Origin: Anaerolineaceae bacterium
Lineage (GTDB): Bacteria; Chloroflexota; Anaerolineae; Anaerolineales; Anaerolineaceae
DNA length: 64,000 nucleotides
NCBI GenBank assembly: GCA_016841525.1
Contig: JAENYZ010000002.1
Location: 206,078 to 270,077, forward strand
Direction: 5' to 3'
Positions 44,159 through 54,035 of the stretch are shown here, in pieces (position 1 is the first letter of the stretch; every line of letters starts with the position of its first letter). Made by a program: the position numbers and the translations under genes. Below the pieces are notes generated by a model. It did no database searches. It was given only the letters and a program-made list of their open reading frames with translations, and was not told the DNA's origin.

Positions 44159-44599
44159 ATGGATAAGAAGCGTTGGCCTTTGATATTCCTTTTCATTCAA
44201 TTTCTAATATGGCTTAGTAGCTGTTCGGGCATTCACTTGTTGAGAGACACGCCTACTGAAAATGGCGATTCACCTGCTTTCGTGCCTTTATCTGCCGGCG
44301 TCCAGGAAATAAGTGGCTTGGTGTTAAGCGGTGATGATCAAACCCCGGAAGGATTGCTGGATACACCCAGAGGATATAAATATCTGGTTCGGCTTGATTC
44401 CGGTGAGCAGATTTCCATTACCTACACAGCATATCCACCTTCCCCTGCGGGTCAAGAACAGCCATAGCCCCTGCTTGATTTTTTTAATGGAATCATCAAT
44501 AATGGCGATCGCATCATTGCAAAAGGTGTTTATGACCCCGATACAGAAACATTGATTATTGCTGAAGAATCAGATTTTATCAAGACCATTAATGAATGA
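44159..44599 (+). pseudogene. lipoprotein gene interrupted by an in-frame TAG
   Basis: ATG 44159; lipobox WLSSC (Cys22). The frame stops at TAG 44465-44467 after 102 codons but continues open with protein-like sequence (GDRIIAKGVYDPDTETLII) to TGA 44599, 15 nt before the M6 protease gene. A single point change therefore seems to have truncated a 146-residue lipoprotein. The shorter product could still be exported. Function unknown; position suggests a partner of the protease. Confidence 0.7.
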
Positions 44600-44614
44600 A
44601 ATAAGGAGAATATC

Positions 44615-47600
44615 ATGAAGATACGCTGGCCGGTACTCATCGTTGGATTCTTGTTAGGCATTTTTTTAATCTTAGGTTTTACAATAAGGGTATCCGCAGC
44701 CCCAGCTGCACCGATTGACTTTCAACTCACTCAACCTGACGGTTCCAAATTTACTGCCCGTCAGTGGGGGGATGAATGGCTAAATGGTTTTGAGACTGCA
44801 GAAGGGTATACGATTCTCCAGATTGAAAGCGGGTGGTGGGTCTATGCGGGAGAAACCGCTGATGGTTCCCTGGTGCCTGAAAAGCTGGGGAATAATTATT
44901 TACGGGTAGGCGTTGATTACCCATTCGATATTCCCTTACACCTTCGGCCAACCAAACCTGCATCAGTCCGAACCGATTCTCTTGAGAATCTTGGAAGAGC
45001 TCAAAATATTGGTGAACATCCCACGTTGGTTTTATTGGCAGAATTTGACGATAGAGTTCACAATTACGCCGCATATAATTTTTCTCAGAAGATTTTCGGC
45101 AATTCTCAGAGTCTTAAGGATTATTACCTGGATGCCTCATTTAACCAATTAACCATTACACCAGCCAGTGAAACCTATGGTACAGCCAATGATGGTGTTA
45201 TTGGATGGTTGAACCTGGGTTACAACCATCCAGATACTGGCTCACATACTAATACAGACAATTATTTAATTGTAAAAAATGCATTAATCGCAGCAGATCC
45301 CTATATCGATTATTCAAATTTTGATACGAACAGTGATGGCTATATATCCATTAATGAATTGCACATTGTGGTTGTTGTGGCAGGGTATGAAAGGGCCTAC
45401 ATACCCTATTCTTCCCCGAGCATCTGGGCACACCACTGGTATCTTGACGCTGTTACACCACCGACGCTGGACGGTAAAATCCTCGGAGACAGTGAGCATA
45501 ATGGTGGATATGCCCAATTTGGGGAGATTCATAACGATCACGAGGCGACCATTGGGATTATGGCTCATGAACTGGGACATGATATCACCTGGCCTGATCT
45601 TTATGATACTGATAAATCATCTGAAGGTGTGGGGTTTTGGTCAATCATGGGATCTGGAAACTGGAATTTCACGGGTACGAATTATCATGGTACCTCTCCT
45701 GCTTTGCCGGATGCCTGGTTAAAATATTACCAGGGCTGGATTACGCCCACCATTGTAAGCGGTAATTTTACTGGGGTAGAAATCCCACAAGCAGAAACAA
45801 CTGGCTCAGCTTTCATGCTTCGTCCCAACCCGGGTGGGGTCGATTGGGATTTCTGGCAGGAATCCGGCAGTGGAGAATATTTCCTTATTGAGAATCGCCA
45901 GCTGACAGGATACGATGCAGGGTTGCCCGGCTGCGGTTTATTAATCTGGCATATTGATGAAAGTGTTACGGAAACAAATGCGGCAAATGCAAATGAACTG
46001 GATCCTCTGGTGAAACTTGTTGAAGCTGACGGGCTGGATCAGCTCTTTTACGGCGCTAATCGGGGTGATGCCGGTGACTCGTTTCCTGGTTCGAGCAGCA
46101 ACAAAAGGTTTGATTATTACTCTGACCCCAACAGCCGACTTTATAGTGGGGCTGATAGCTTGGTTGAGGTCAATAATATCAGTGATTGTGCAATAACCAT
46201 GGCCGCCGATTTAACCTTCAGCGGACTCAGCATCCCAACTGTTCCAGCGCTCGTGTGGGCTGGTGACGGCAATTTTTATGATAAGGTTAGGGTATCCTGG
46301 CTCCCTTCGGAGGATGCAACTTATTATGAAGTTTATAGGAATACCAGCAATACTGGCGATGGTCGGATTACGCTAACAACCAGCCATGTAGCCAGCCCTT
46401 ATGATGATACTTCAGCCGACTTGAATACCGTCTATTATTACTGGGTGAGAGCCTGTAATGTTATCGATTGTTCGGATTTCTCCTCTTCTGATTCAGGGTA
46501 CAGCTCGTTACCCGAACCACAAGCGCCTATCGATGTATTTGCAACGGATGGTGCCTATGATGATAAGGTCAGGGTATCCTGGGAAGCCCCAGCTGGGGTG
46601 ACATATTATGAAATTTATAGAAATATTATCGATAGTCATGAAGACCAAAAACGATTAACAGATGACCACGCCTCCGGTCCCTATTATGATTTTACTGCTG
46701 ACCTGGATACAACATATTATTACTGGGTGAAGGCTTGTAATGTGTCCGGGTGTTCCGAGTATTCGGTCTCTGACCCAGGTTATAGCACGGCTGCCACCAC
46801 GGTTCCTGATGCCCCGAGCGATGTTTCTGCCAGCGACGGTGCTTATTCAGATAAAGTGAGAATAACCTGGCCGGCAGTCATCGGTGCCTCCGGATATCAG
46901 ATATTTAGAAATGAAAGCAACGACCATACGGATGAAAAATCACTGACGGAAGTTATCAATGCCAGGTCTTATGATGATACTTGGGTCGAACAGGGAACAA
47001 CCTATTATTACTGGGTGATCGCCTGTAACTCAGCTGGTTGCTCAAGCTATTCAAAACATGATACAGGCTATGCTGCAAGCGCTGCTACGATTCCACCTGT
47101 GCCAATCGGGGTGACTTCCAGCGATGGAGAATTTACAGACAAAGTGAGAATCACCTGGGCCCCCTCCAGTGGGGCAACGTATTATAAGGTTGTTAGAAAT
47201 CACTTGAATACAACGTATGGGTCGACCGAGTTAACAGGCAGCCAAACAACAACCACCTATGATGATGTCAGTGCGCAGCAAAATGTGGCTTATTACTATT
47301 GGATCGCGGCATGCAATGCATCAGATTGCTCAGATTATTCATCCTCTGATTCGGGTTGGCGTGCAAATAGTACCATAATCAATGGTGATTTTGAACTGGG
47401 ACAGGAGGGTTGGACGGAGTCTTCAAGCGGAGGATATGATCTAATAAATCTTGACGGTATTACGCCATACACGGCACATGATGGATCCTGGTTAGCCTGG
47501 TTAGGGGGCTATAATGGTGCCACTGAACAAATATCTCAACCTCTGACGGTGTCTGCTTCCCAACCCTATTTAGATTTTTGGTACAGGATAAATTCAGAGG

Positions 47601-48430
47601 ATGTTTGTGGCAACGACGACAGCTATATTATTGTGAATGGAATCTTAATCGCATATTCTGATCTATGTGCAAGCAATAATACCTCGGACTGGACTCATGC
47701 CGTAGTAGATCTTTCAACTTTTACAGGTCAATTGGTGACCATTCTTGTTAAGGTTGAGACAAATGGATCTTCAATCTCCAGTTTATTTATTGATTCTGTT
47801 TCAATGGTGTCAGGTGATTCGATACCTCCTGCGGCACCAGCAGGCGTATCAGCCAGTAATGGGAGTTTCACTGATAAAATAATGCTGAGCTGGGATGCAT
47901 CAGCAAATGCAACTTATTATAAAGTCCTTAGAAATACGAGTAATGTGTCTGAAGGCGCGATTGAATTTACCAGCAGCCCCTCCGCCAGCCCTTATGATGA
48001 TTTCAGCGCTACACCAGGTGAAACTTATTACTACTGGGTAAAGGCTTGCAATTCAAGTGGATGCTCGGATTATTCAGCCTCTGATTCGGGGTATCGCCTA
48101 ATACCCATACCAGGGCCGCCCATCGGTGTGTTTGCTACGGATGGCACCTTCACAGAAAAAGTCCGTATTTCCTGGGAAGTCTCAAGTGGCGCGACTCATT
48201 ATGAGGTTTTCAGGAATGCCAGTGATAGTCATACTGGAGAAGCAGTACTCGTAACCAACCATCTATCCAGTTCTTACGATGATTTTGAAGCCACACCAGG
48301 TGTAACCTATTACTACTGGGTGAAGGCATGCAATTCGACGGGTTGCTCAACCTATTCAACATCTGATGAGGGGTGGCGAGATGAGATGATGATTAATAAC
48401 AGCATTTTCCTTCCGCTTGTGCTTAAATGA
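44615..48430 (+). CDS. secreted M6-like metalloprotease with six FN3 domains
   Basis: 1271 aa, AAGGAG upstream. Signal peptide residues 1-31. M6 (immune inhibitor A-like) protease domain with HELGH at 318-322 followed by the D of WPDLYD. From about 540 on there are six fibronectin-III repeats of about 90 residues, each with DKVR at the start, YYYWV and a CN-x3-C pair, probably a disulfide. Between repeats 4 and 5 lies a jelly-roll binding domain starting INGDFELGQEGW. The C-terminus is IFLPLVLK, the tail many Chloroflexota secreted proteins carry. It probably degrades proteins at the cell surface or in the surroundings. Confidence 0.9.
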   Translation: MKIRWPVLIVGFLLGIFLILGFTIRVSAAPAAPIDFQLTQPDGSKFTARQWGDEWLNGFETAEGYTILQIESGWWVYAGETADGSLVPEKLGNNYLRVGVDYPFDIPLHLRPTKPASVRTDSLENLGRAQNIGEHPTLVLLAEFDDRVHNYAAYNFSQKIFGNSQSLKDYYLDASFNQLTITPASETYGTANDGVIGWLNLGYNHPDTGSHTNTDNYLIVKNALIAADPYIDYSNFDTNSDGYISINELHIVVVVAGYERAYIPYSSPSIWAHHWYLDAVTPPTLDGKILGDSEHNGGYAQFGEIHNDHEATIGIMAHELGHDITWPDLYDTDKSSEGVGFWSIMGSGNWNFTGTNYHGTSPALPDAWLKYYQGWITPTIVSGNFTGVEIPQAETTGSAFMLRPNPGGVDWDFWQESGSGEYFLIENRQLTGYDAGLPGCGLLIWHIDESVTETNAANANELDPLVKLVEADGLDQLFYGANRGDAGDSFPGSSSNKRFDYYSDPNSRLYSGADSLVEVNNISDCAITMAADLTFSGLSIPTVPALVWAGDGNFYDKVRVSWLPSEDATYYEVYRNTSNTGDGRITLTTSHVASPYDDTSADLNTVYYYWVRACNVIDCSDFSSSDSGYSSLPEPQAPIDVFATDGAYDDKVRVSWEAPAGVTYYEIYRNIIDSHEDQKRLTDDHASGPYYDFTADLDTTYYYWVKACNVSGCSEYSVSDPGYSTAATTVPDAPSDVSASDGAYSDKVRITWPAVIGASGYQIFRNESNDHTDEKSLTEVINARSYDDTWVEQGTTYYYWVIACNSAGCSSYSKHDTGYAASAATIPPVPIGVTSSDGEFTDKVRITWAPSSGATYYKVVRNHLNTTYGSTELTGSQTTTTYDDVSAQQNVAYYYWIAACNASDCSDYSSSDSGWRANSTIINGDFELGQEGWTESSSGGYDLINLDGITPYTAHDGSWLAWLGGYNGATEQISQPLTVSASQPYLDFWYRINSEDVCGNDDSYIIVNGILIAYSDLCASNNTSDWTHAVVDLSTFTGQLVTILVKVETNGSSISSLFIDSVSMVSGDSIPPAAPAGVSASNGSFTDKIMLSWDASANATYYKVLRNTSNVSEGAIEFTSSPSASPYDDFSATPGETYYYWVKACNSSGCSDYSASDSGYRLIPIPGPPIGVFATDGTFTEKVRISWEVSSGATHYEVFRNASDSHTGEAVLVTNHLSSSYDDFEATPGVTYYYWVKACNSTGCSTYSTSDEGWRDEMMINNSIFLPLVLK

Positions 48431-49024
48431 GGCGTGAACCATCGGATACAATGTTCATTTTGATAAGAAGAAAGGGTAGCTTATTTCTCCTGAAAGGTGA
48501 TAAAGTTGCCCTTTTTAATCAGCACGCTGAACATTATCACACCATGAACATATATTATCTTCTACATTTAGGTTGACATTATCTATCTATTTTTAGAAGG
48601 AAAAATTCAATGATTGGGGGTGTTGTAAGTGTTTGATTGAAGGATAGGATACCTATTTAAAATTATTTATCTTGCAGCGGATGGTTGCGCTAGATCGAAG
48701 GAAGAAAGTCCGCAGTGTAATTTTCACTAATATTTAGTATTATGCCCTTTGAATTGAATTCACATTATGAAGCCTCTTGCAATTGATCCAATTAGATCAG
48801 TGAAATTCTCGCGGGGATGAAACGAGGTATTCAGCAGAAAGTGTCATTGGTGAGATCCAGTTCCAACACGAACCACATTACAATTGAATTAATCCAAAAA
48901 ATTTTATCCTTACGCATAATATCACCCTTGCTATGCTACATCTGTGGTGTTCACCGAAATCTTTATATGAGATAATCATTATATAAAGAACTTTTTTAAT
49001 AATCCTGTTAAATAAGAGGAAAAG
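48431..49024. other. intergenic region with a possible RNase P RNA-like fragment
   Basis: No gene. The fragment at 48676-48870 is listed separately; the remainder is AT-rich without structure I can name. Confidence 0.45.
48676..48870 (+). ncRNA. RNase P RNA-like remnant (tentative)
   Basis: GAAGGAAGAAAGTCCGCA resembles the conserved GAGGAAAGTCC block of bacterial RNase P RNA, and 110 nt later GGGGATGAAACGAGGTATTC and AGCAGAAAG resemble the later GGTGAAA...GGTAAGAG and ACAGAA blocks. Several conserved bases differ and the closing P1/P4 partners are not clear, so if real it is a decayed copy. Confidence 0.22.
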
Positions 49025-49282
49025 GAGAATAAAAAAGAAAATCACTTTATCAGCACGACAATTTCCTTTTTATTAATTTCAACATGCAGTTCACCAGATT
49101 ATAGCGAAATTTTAGAATCTGAGATTCCAGAGGAAATAGAAACGTTCCCAGAAGAGAATATTAGTACACAAATGGCTGACCCACAGAAGAATGAAAAGGA
49201 AACCAAACCAGCAGAAATTATTTATCTCGATGAGGATCATACCAGCATGCGAATTCTATGGCGACTTTTAGATTATGTTTAG
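49025..49282 (+). pseudogene. decayed lipoprotein gene without start codon
   Basis: An open frame ending at TAG 49282 encodes a lipoprotein-type signal (TISFLLISTCSSP) and an acidic linker-like stretch (EIPEEIETFPEEN), but no ATG/GTG/TTG lies between it and the upstream in-frame TAA. It mirrors the broken lipoprotein gene at 44159. Confidence 0.5.
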
Positions 49283-49328
49283 AGTGAGAATTTTGTTGGT
49301 TAGGAATCTGATGCAAGCGCTATGATTT

Positions 49329-50135
49329 TTGAACCCCTTTACCCCTGGCGAGTCGCTGTTCTGGAACGATCTGCACATCTCTGGACAGATGCTGGCAACC
49401 CACCTTGACCCGAATACGGATCTCGCCAGCCGCAAACCAGAGACAATTGATAAGTCTGTGGCCTGGATAATGACCGAGCTAGGCCTACAGTCCGGAGATA
49501 ACCTGCTGGACCTGGGCTGCGGACCCGGTTTATATGCAAGCCGTTTTGCCAGGCTCGGCGTCCGGGTGACAGGTGTGGACTATTCCAGGCGATCGATCGA
49601 TTACGCCAGGGAAAATGCGAAAATCCACGATCTGGATATTACCTACCATTATCAGAATTATCTTGAGCTTGAAGATGAAAACCTGTACGATTCTGCGGTG
49701 CTGATCTTTGGCGATTACTGCGTGCTCAAGCTTGAAGATAGGAAAAAGCTGCTGGCCAATGTTCACCGTGCATTGAGACCCGATGGCTTGTTTGTGCTGG
49801 ATGTAACGACTCCTCAATTGCGGCATCACCAGGGGGATAAATGCAGCTGGTATGTGGCAGATGCCGGCTTTTGGCGTCCGACCCTGCACCTGGTGCTTGA
49901 GAATGGCTTTGCCTACCCTGAAGAGAAGATATTCCTGGATCAATATATTGTTATTGAAGGGGATGGAAGATTGACGATTTACCGTAATTGGTTCCAGGAT
50001 TTTGATCGGGAGATGATCGTGAATGAGCTTGAAAATGGCGATTTTCAAGTCCAGAGCCTGTGGAGCGACCTGACAGGCACGCCTTACGAGGAAAGTTCAG
50101 AATGGATGGGTGTTATTGCTCACAGGAAACCGTAA
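49329..50135 (+). CDS. class I SAM-dependent methyltransferase, 5'-truncated copy
   Basis: 268 aa from TTG 49329. It matches the gene at 42553 but lacks its first 29 residues or so and has no ribosome site, so expression is doubtful. The SAM-binding core is intact and identical to copy 1 over 49461-50020; the last 35 codons and the first 40 differ. The duplicate lies just upstream of the second FN3-repeat protein gene. Confidence 0.75.
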   Translation: MNPFTPGESLFWNDLHISGQMLATHLDPNTDLASRKPETIDKSVAWIMTELGLQSGDNLLDLGCGPGLYASRFARLGVRVTGVDYSRRSIDYARENAKIHDLDITYHYQNYLELEDENLYDSAVLIFGDYCVLKLEDRKKLLANVHRALRPDGLFVLDVTTPQLRHHQGDKCSWYVADAGFWRPTLHLVLENGFAYPEEKIFLDQYIVIEGDGRLTIYRNWFQDFDREMIVNELENGDFQVQSLWSDLTGTPYEESSEWMGVIAHRKP

Positions 50136-50476
50136 ACATGTGAAAATTATCAAAGAGTTATCATCGATATTCAAGAAAAACGCCAAATTTTTAGTGTTGG
50201 ATTATTGCTGAAGATTGATTATAATAGACTCAGTCTGAAGGACCTATTCCGCCGATCGCCTCATTTATTCTTTGCATTGATCTTCGTGCCCAGAATAAGA
50301 TCCTCGTGTTTGCGCATTTTTTGGCATTAAATCCCCTTGAGACACATCAATCGTCATCACAACTTAATAAGATCCTTTTTCAATATTTACAGGATTTAGG
50401 GGGCTACCCTTTATTCAGTGCGGAATGTTTTTCCCGCAGCAGGCTTATTGTGTTTTGGTTAATAATTGGAGATTTG
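50136..50476. other. intergenic region upstream of the C39-FN3 gene
   Basis: An open frame from 50306 reads into the next gene but has no ribosome site. The strong GGAG before ATG 50477 and the signal peptide that follows show that the gene starts later. No other feature seen. Confidence 0.5.
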
Positions 50477-53400
50477 ATGCGCACAAAACATGTTTCATCC
50501 TTCTTGTTTTACCTGTTCTTGATCCTGATAATTACAATCACACCTGGGTTCAGTGGCCTTTCAAGCGTCTTTGCAAAGGGGGCGCCAGATAAGGATATGC
50601 CGCCGCCCGTGGTGGAGGTGGTCAACCCCTATTACACCCTGGAAATGATCACTTTGGAGGATGGTACAGCCATTGAGAAGGCGACGATTAGCGGCCCACC
50701 GAGACCGCTGCCCGAATATGAAGTTTCGCGCCAGGCCTCGATCCAGCCATTACCGAGTGATGGGATTATTGCGAGTTTCCCATCCTATGACTGGGTTTTT
50801 GGCTGTTCTGCAGTATCCGGGGCGATGATTGCCGGCTATTATGACCGTAATGGGTATCCCAATATGTATGCCGGGCCTACAAATGGGGGCGTCATGCCGC
50901 TGACGGATACCTCATGGCCGACTTGGTCTGATGGTTATGAATCGTACCCGAATAACCCGCTTATTGCATCGCATCTTGGGGTGGACGGCAGAGCGATTAA
51001 GGGGTCCATTGATGATTATTGGGTAAGTTACGGCAGCACTGCCAGTGATCCTTATATTGGCAATTGGGCTCAGCATACATGGTCGGATGCCATTGGGGAT
51101 TTTATGAAGACCAGCCAATCATCCTATAGTAACACAGATGGTTCTACGCATTTTTATAACTATACAGATATAAGCGATCCTTTGACCTGTTCTGAAATGG
51201 AATATTACGAAATTGATCATCTAGATGGCACTTACGGACGGAAACTGTTCTATGAAGCCAGGGGATACACCGTCACGGATTGTTACAACCAGAAAACCGA
51301 AAACAATGCCGGCGATTTCACACTGGCTGATTTTCAAGCGGAAATTAATGCTGGCCATCCAGTGCTGTTGAATCTTTTTGGACACTCAATTGTCGGGTAT
51401 GGCTACAGTGGCAGTACGATTTATATTCGGGATACCTGGGACAATAATCCGTCCAATACTTATACAATGACCTGGGGTGGCAGTTACGGGGGGATGGTGC
51501 TCCTATCCGTAAGCATTGTCCGTTTGAATCCAATGCCTGTTCCGCCATCAGCACCGACAGGGGTATCCGCCAGCGATGGAACCTTTACTGATAAGGTGCA
51601 AATTTCATGGAATGCTTCAAGTGGTGCTGCTTATTATAAAATTTATCGCAACACCAGCAATACAACAGCCGGTGCTGCAGAACTCTCCGGCAACTCTGCA
51701 TCCAGCCCCTATGATGATCTGACGGCTGTGCCAGGCGGGATGTATTACTACTGGGTAAAAGCTTGTAATTCAGCAGGCTGTTCGGGTTTCTCATCCTCCG
51801 ATTCAGGCTTTATTATAGGTTTACCTCCTGCGCCAATCGTGGTGGCAGCCAGTGACGGCACTTTTTCTGATAAAGTGCGGGTGACCTGGGGCAGGCAGGA
51901 TTCCGATTATGCAATTTTCTTGCCTTTGATACTCAATGGCGATGGGGAGCCTGCGCCGATACCTGAAGAGGTCTGGTATGAAGTATATAGAAATACGGCT
52001 GACTCTACAGGGGGTGCACTACTGCTGTCAAACAACCATCCTGGCAGCCCTTATGATGATACTTCAGCTATACCAGGCACAACTTATTTCTACTGGGTGA
52101 AAGCGTGCAATTCAGGGGGGTGTTCAGGTTTTTCTGCTTCCGATTCGGGTTACCGTTCGGGTGAAATTACAGTGCCATCAGCGCCGCAGGATGTGGATGC
52201 GAGTGATGGCACTTATGCGGACAGGGTGCACCTGACCTGGACAGCATCTACCGGTGCGACTTATTACAAAGTTTTCAGGAACACTGATGATAATTCTTCC
52301 ACAGCAATGACACTATCAGCCAGCCATCCTGCAAGTCCTTATGATGACACTTTGGCTGTACCGGAAATAAGTTATTATTACTGGGTAAAAGCCTGTAATC
52401 CAGCGGGCTGTTCAGGGTTCTCATCATCGGATTCGGGTTACCGAGCAGGTGAATTAACGGTACCTTTAGCACCAGATCAGGTCGATGCCAGCAACGGCAA
52501 CTATTCAGACAAAGTGCACCTGACCTGGGCAGCATCTGCTGGTGCAACTTATTACAAGATTTACAGACATACAGTGGATAATCCAGATACTGCCATACCT
52601 TTGTCTGAAAGTTTTCCTGGCAGCCCTTATGATGATACATCGGTTGTGCCAGGTACAACGTATTACTACTGGCTTAAAGCCTGCAATTCTGCAGGCTGCT
52701 CAGGTTTTTCATCATCCGACACAGGATGGCTTGCAGAAAACAACTTGGTAAATGGTGATTTTGAAGAGGAACATGTAGGTTGGACCGAGTATTCTTCTCA
52801 TGGTTGGGACCTCATCATGCCAGAAGTTTCCACACCAATAGATGCACAGAGCGGTGACTGGTTGGCATGGTTGGGAGGCGGGGATAATGAGATTTCTGCA
52901 CTGTCACAAGATGTTTTAATTCCTGCAGGAACACCAATATTAAATTTTTGGTATTGGATTAATTCCAGTGATATTTGTAATTGGGATTATGCATACTTAA
53001 AGGTAAATGAGATTACCTTGTTAACTTACGACCTGTGCCTTGATACCAACACGGGAGGATGGGTATTGGAAGACATTGACCTGACGGACTATGCTGGCAG
53101 TACGATTGATTTAAAATTTGAAGTCACAACAGATGGTTCTACCGTTTCAAACTTTTTCCTGGACCATGTTTCCCTTTCAGCAGCCGCTTCAGAACCGCCC
53201 TTGCCGCCAACAGGCTTATCTGCCAGTGATGGAATTTATACAAATAGAGTCCGACTTTCCTGGAATACCTCGGATGGTGCAACAAGTTACCAGGTATTTA
53301 GGAATACGATCAATTCCCCTACGGATGAAAACCTGGTAAGTGACAGCATTGTAACCAATCTGTTTGACGATTATTCTGCACCAGTAGATACAACGCTTTA

Positions 53401-53971
53401 TTACTGGGTCAAAGCTTGCAATTCGATTGGTTGCTCAGACTTTTCCAGTGTGGATACAGGTTATCTGGGAAGCAGTACTTTATTCAATGGTAATTTTGAA
53501 CTTGGGGATACAGGATGGACCGAATATTCGACATTCGCATATGATGTAATCCGAGAATTTTCACCAGGCTCAGCTCACAGCGGAACCTGGGCTGCTTTTT
53601 TGGCAGCCGATAATACTCAGAATGGAAAAAATGGGGTTATGCAAATTGTCACCGTACCTGTTGATATGCCCTACCTTCATTTTTGGTATCAGATCGATTC
53701 GGATGATTGGTGCAATTATGATTATGGCTATGTCCGTGTAGATGGGTCAGACGAAATGACATTCAATCTTTGTGTGGACAACAATACTTCAGGTTGGACA
53801 GAAACAGTTGTTGATCTCACGGTTTATGTTGGTCAATCAGTCACCCTTGAGTTTGAAGGTGACACGGATTCTTCATATGATTCCTACTTTTATATAGATA
53901 CCGTTTCGTTTTCATCAAATTCCACGGCTGCCTCTGAGATTCAAGTTTTTCAAAAACAGCCTTTGAATTAA
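50477..53971 (+). CDS. secreted C39-like cysteine protease with five FN3 domains
   Basis: 1164 aa. Signal peptide residues 1-35. A papain-fold C39-type domain (about 85-345) has Cys110 in FGCSAVSGAM, His303 in FGHSIVGYG and Asp in RDTWDNN. Five FN3 repeats follow, of the same type as in the M6 protein (YYYWVKACN-x3-C), with two jelly-roll NGDFE/NGNFE domains. Repeat 2 is interrupted by an insert containing YAIFLPLILNGDGEP, a C-terminal-tail motif now inside the chain. The real C-terminus lacks that tail. Likely a surface or secreted protease; partner or substrate unknown. Confidence 0.85.
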   Translation: MRTKHVSSFLFYLFLILIITITPGFSGLSSVFAKGAPDKDMPPPVVEVVNPYYTLEMITLEDGTAIEKATISGPPRPLPEYEVSRQASIQPLPSDGIIASFPSYDWVFGCSAVSGAMIAGYYDRNGYPNMYAGPTNGGVMPLTDTSWPTWSDGYESYPNNPLIASHLGVDGRAIKGSIDDYWVSYGSTASDPYIGNWAQHTWSDAIGDFMKTSQSSYSNTDGSTHFYNYTDISDPLTCSEMEYYEIDHLDGTYGRKLFYEARGYTVTDCYNQKTENNAGDFTLADFQAEINAGHPVLLNLFGHSIVGYGYSGSTIYIRDTWDNNPSNTYTMTWGGSYGGMVLLSVSIVRLNPMPVPPSAPTGVSASDGTFTDKVQISWNASSGAAYYKIYRNTSNTTAGAAELSGNSASSPYDDLTAVPGGMYYYWVKACNSAGCSGFSSSDSGFIIGLPPAPIVVAASDGTFSDKVRVTWGRQDSDYAIFLPLILNGDGEPAPIPEEVWYEVYRNTADSTGGALLLSNNHPGSPYDDTSAIPGTTYFYWVKACNSGGCSGFSASDSGYRSGEITVPSAPQDVDASDGTYADRVHLTWTASTGATYYKVFRNTDDNSSTAMTLSASHPASPYDDTLAVPEISYYYWVKACNPAGCSGFSSSDSGYRAGELTVPLAPDQVDASNGNYSDKVHLTWAASAGATYYKIYRHTVDNPDTAIPLSESFPGSPYDDTSVVPGTTYYYWLKACNSAGCSGFSSSDTGWLAENNLVNGDFEEEHVGWTEYSSHGWDLIMPEVSTPIDAQSGDWLAWLGGGDNEISALSQDVLIPAGTPILNFWYWINSSDICNWDYAYLKVNEITLLTYDLCLDTNTGGWVLEDIDLTDYAGSTIDLKFEVTTDGSTVSNFFLDHVSLSAAASEPPLPPTGLSASDGIYTNRVRLSWNTSDGATSYQVFRNTINSPTDENLVSDSIVTNLFDDYSAPVDTTLYYWVKACNSIGCSDFSSVDTGYLGSSTLFNGNFELGDTGWTEYSTFAYDVIREFSPGSAHSGTWAAFLAADNTQNGKNGVMQIVTVPVDMPYLHFWYQIDSDDWCNYDYGYVRVDGSDEMTFNLCVDNNTSGWTETVVDLTVYVGQSVTLEFEGDTDSSYDSYFYIDTVSFSSNSTAASEIQVFQKQPLN

Positions 53972-54035
53972 GAGTTTCTTTGGAAAGATTAATCACTAAA
54001 AATTGAATATATTTGAACGCTTATCTGGAATGTAG

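Noticed and set aside
43459-44599. TAG recoded as an amino acid
   Set aside because: Several intact genes in the window end in TAG, and the neighbouring gene also has a TAA, so local decay is simpler.
49461-50020. Long minus-strand frames inside both methyltransferase copies
   Set aside because: They are shadows of the duplicated coding sequence and identical only because the DNA is.
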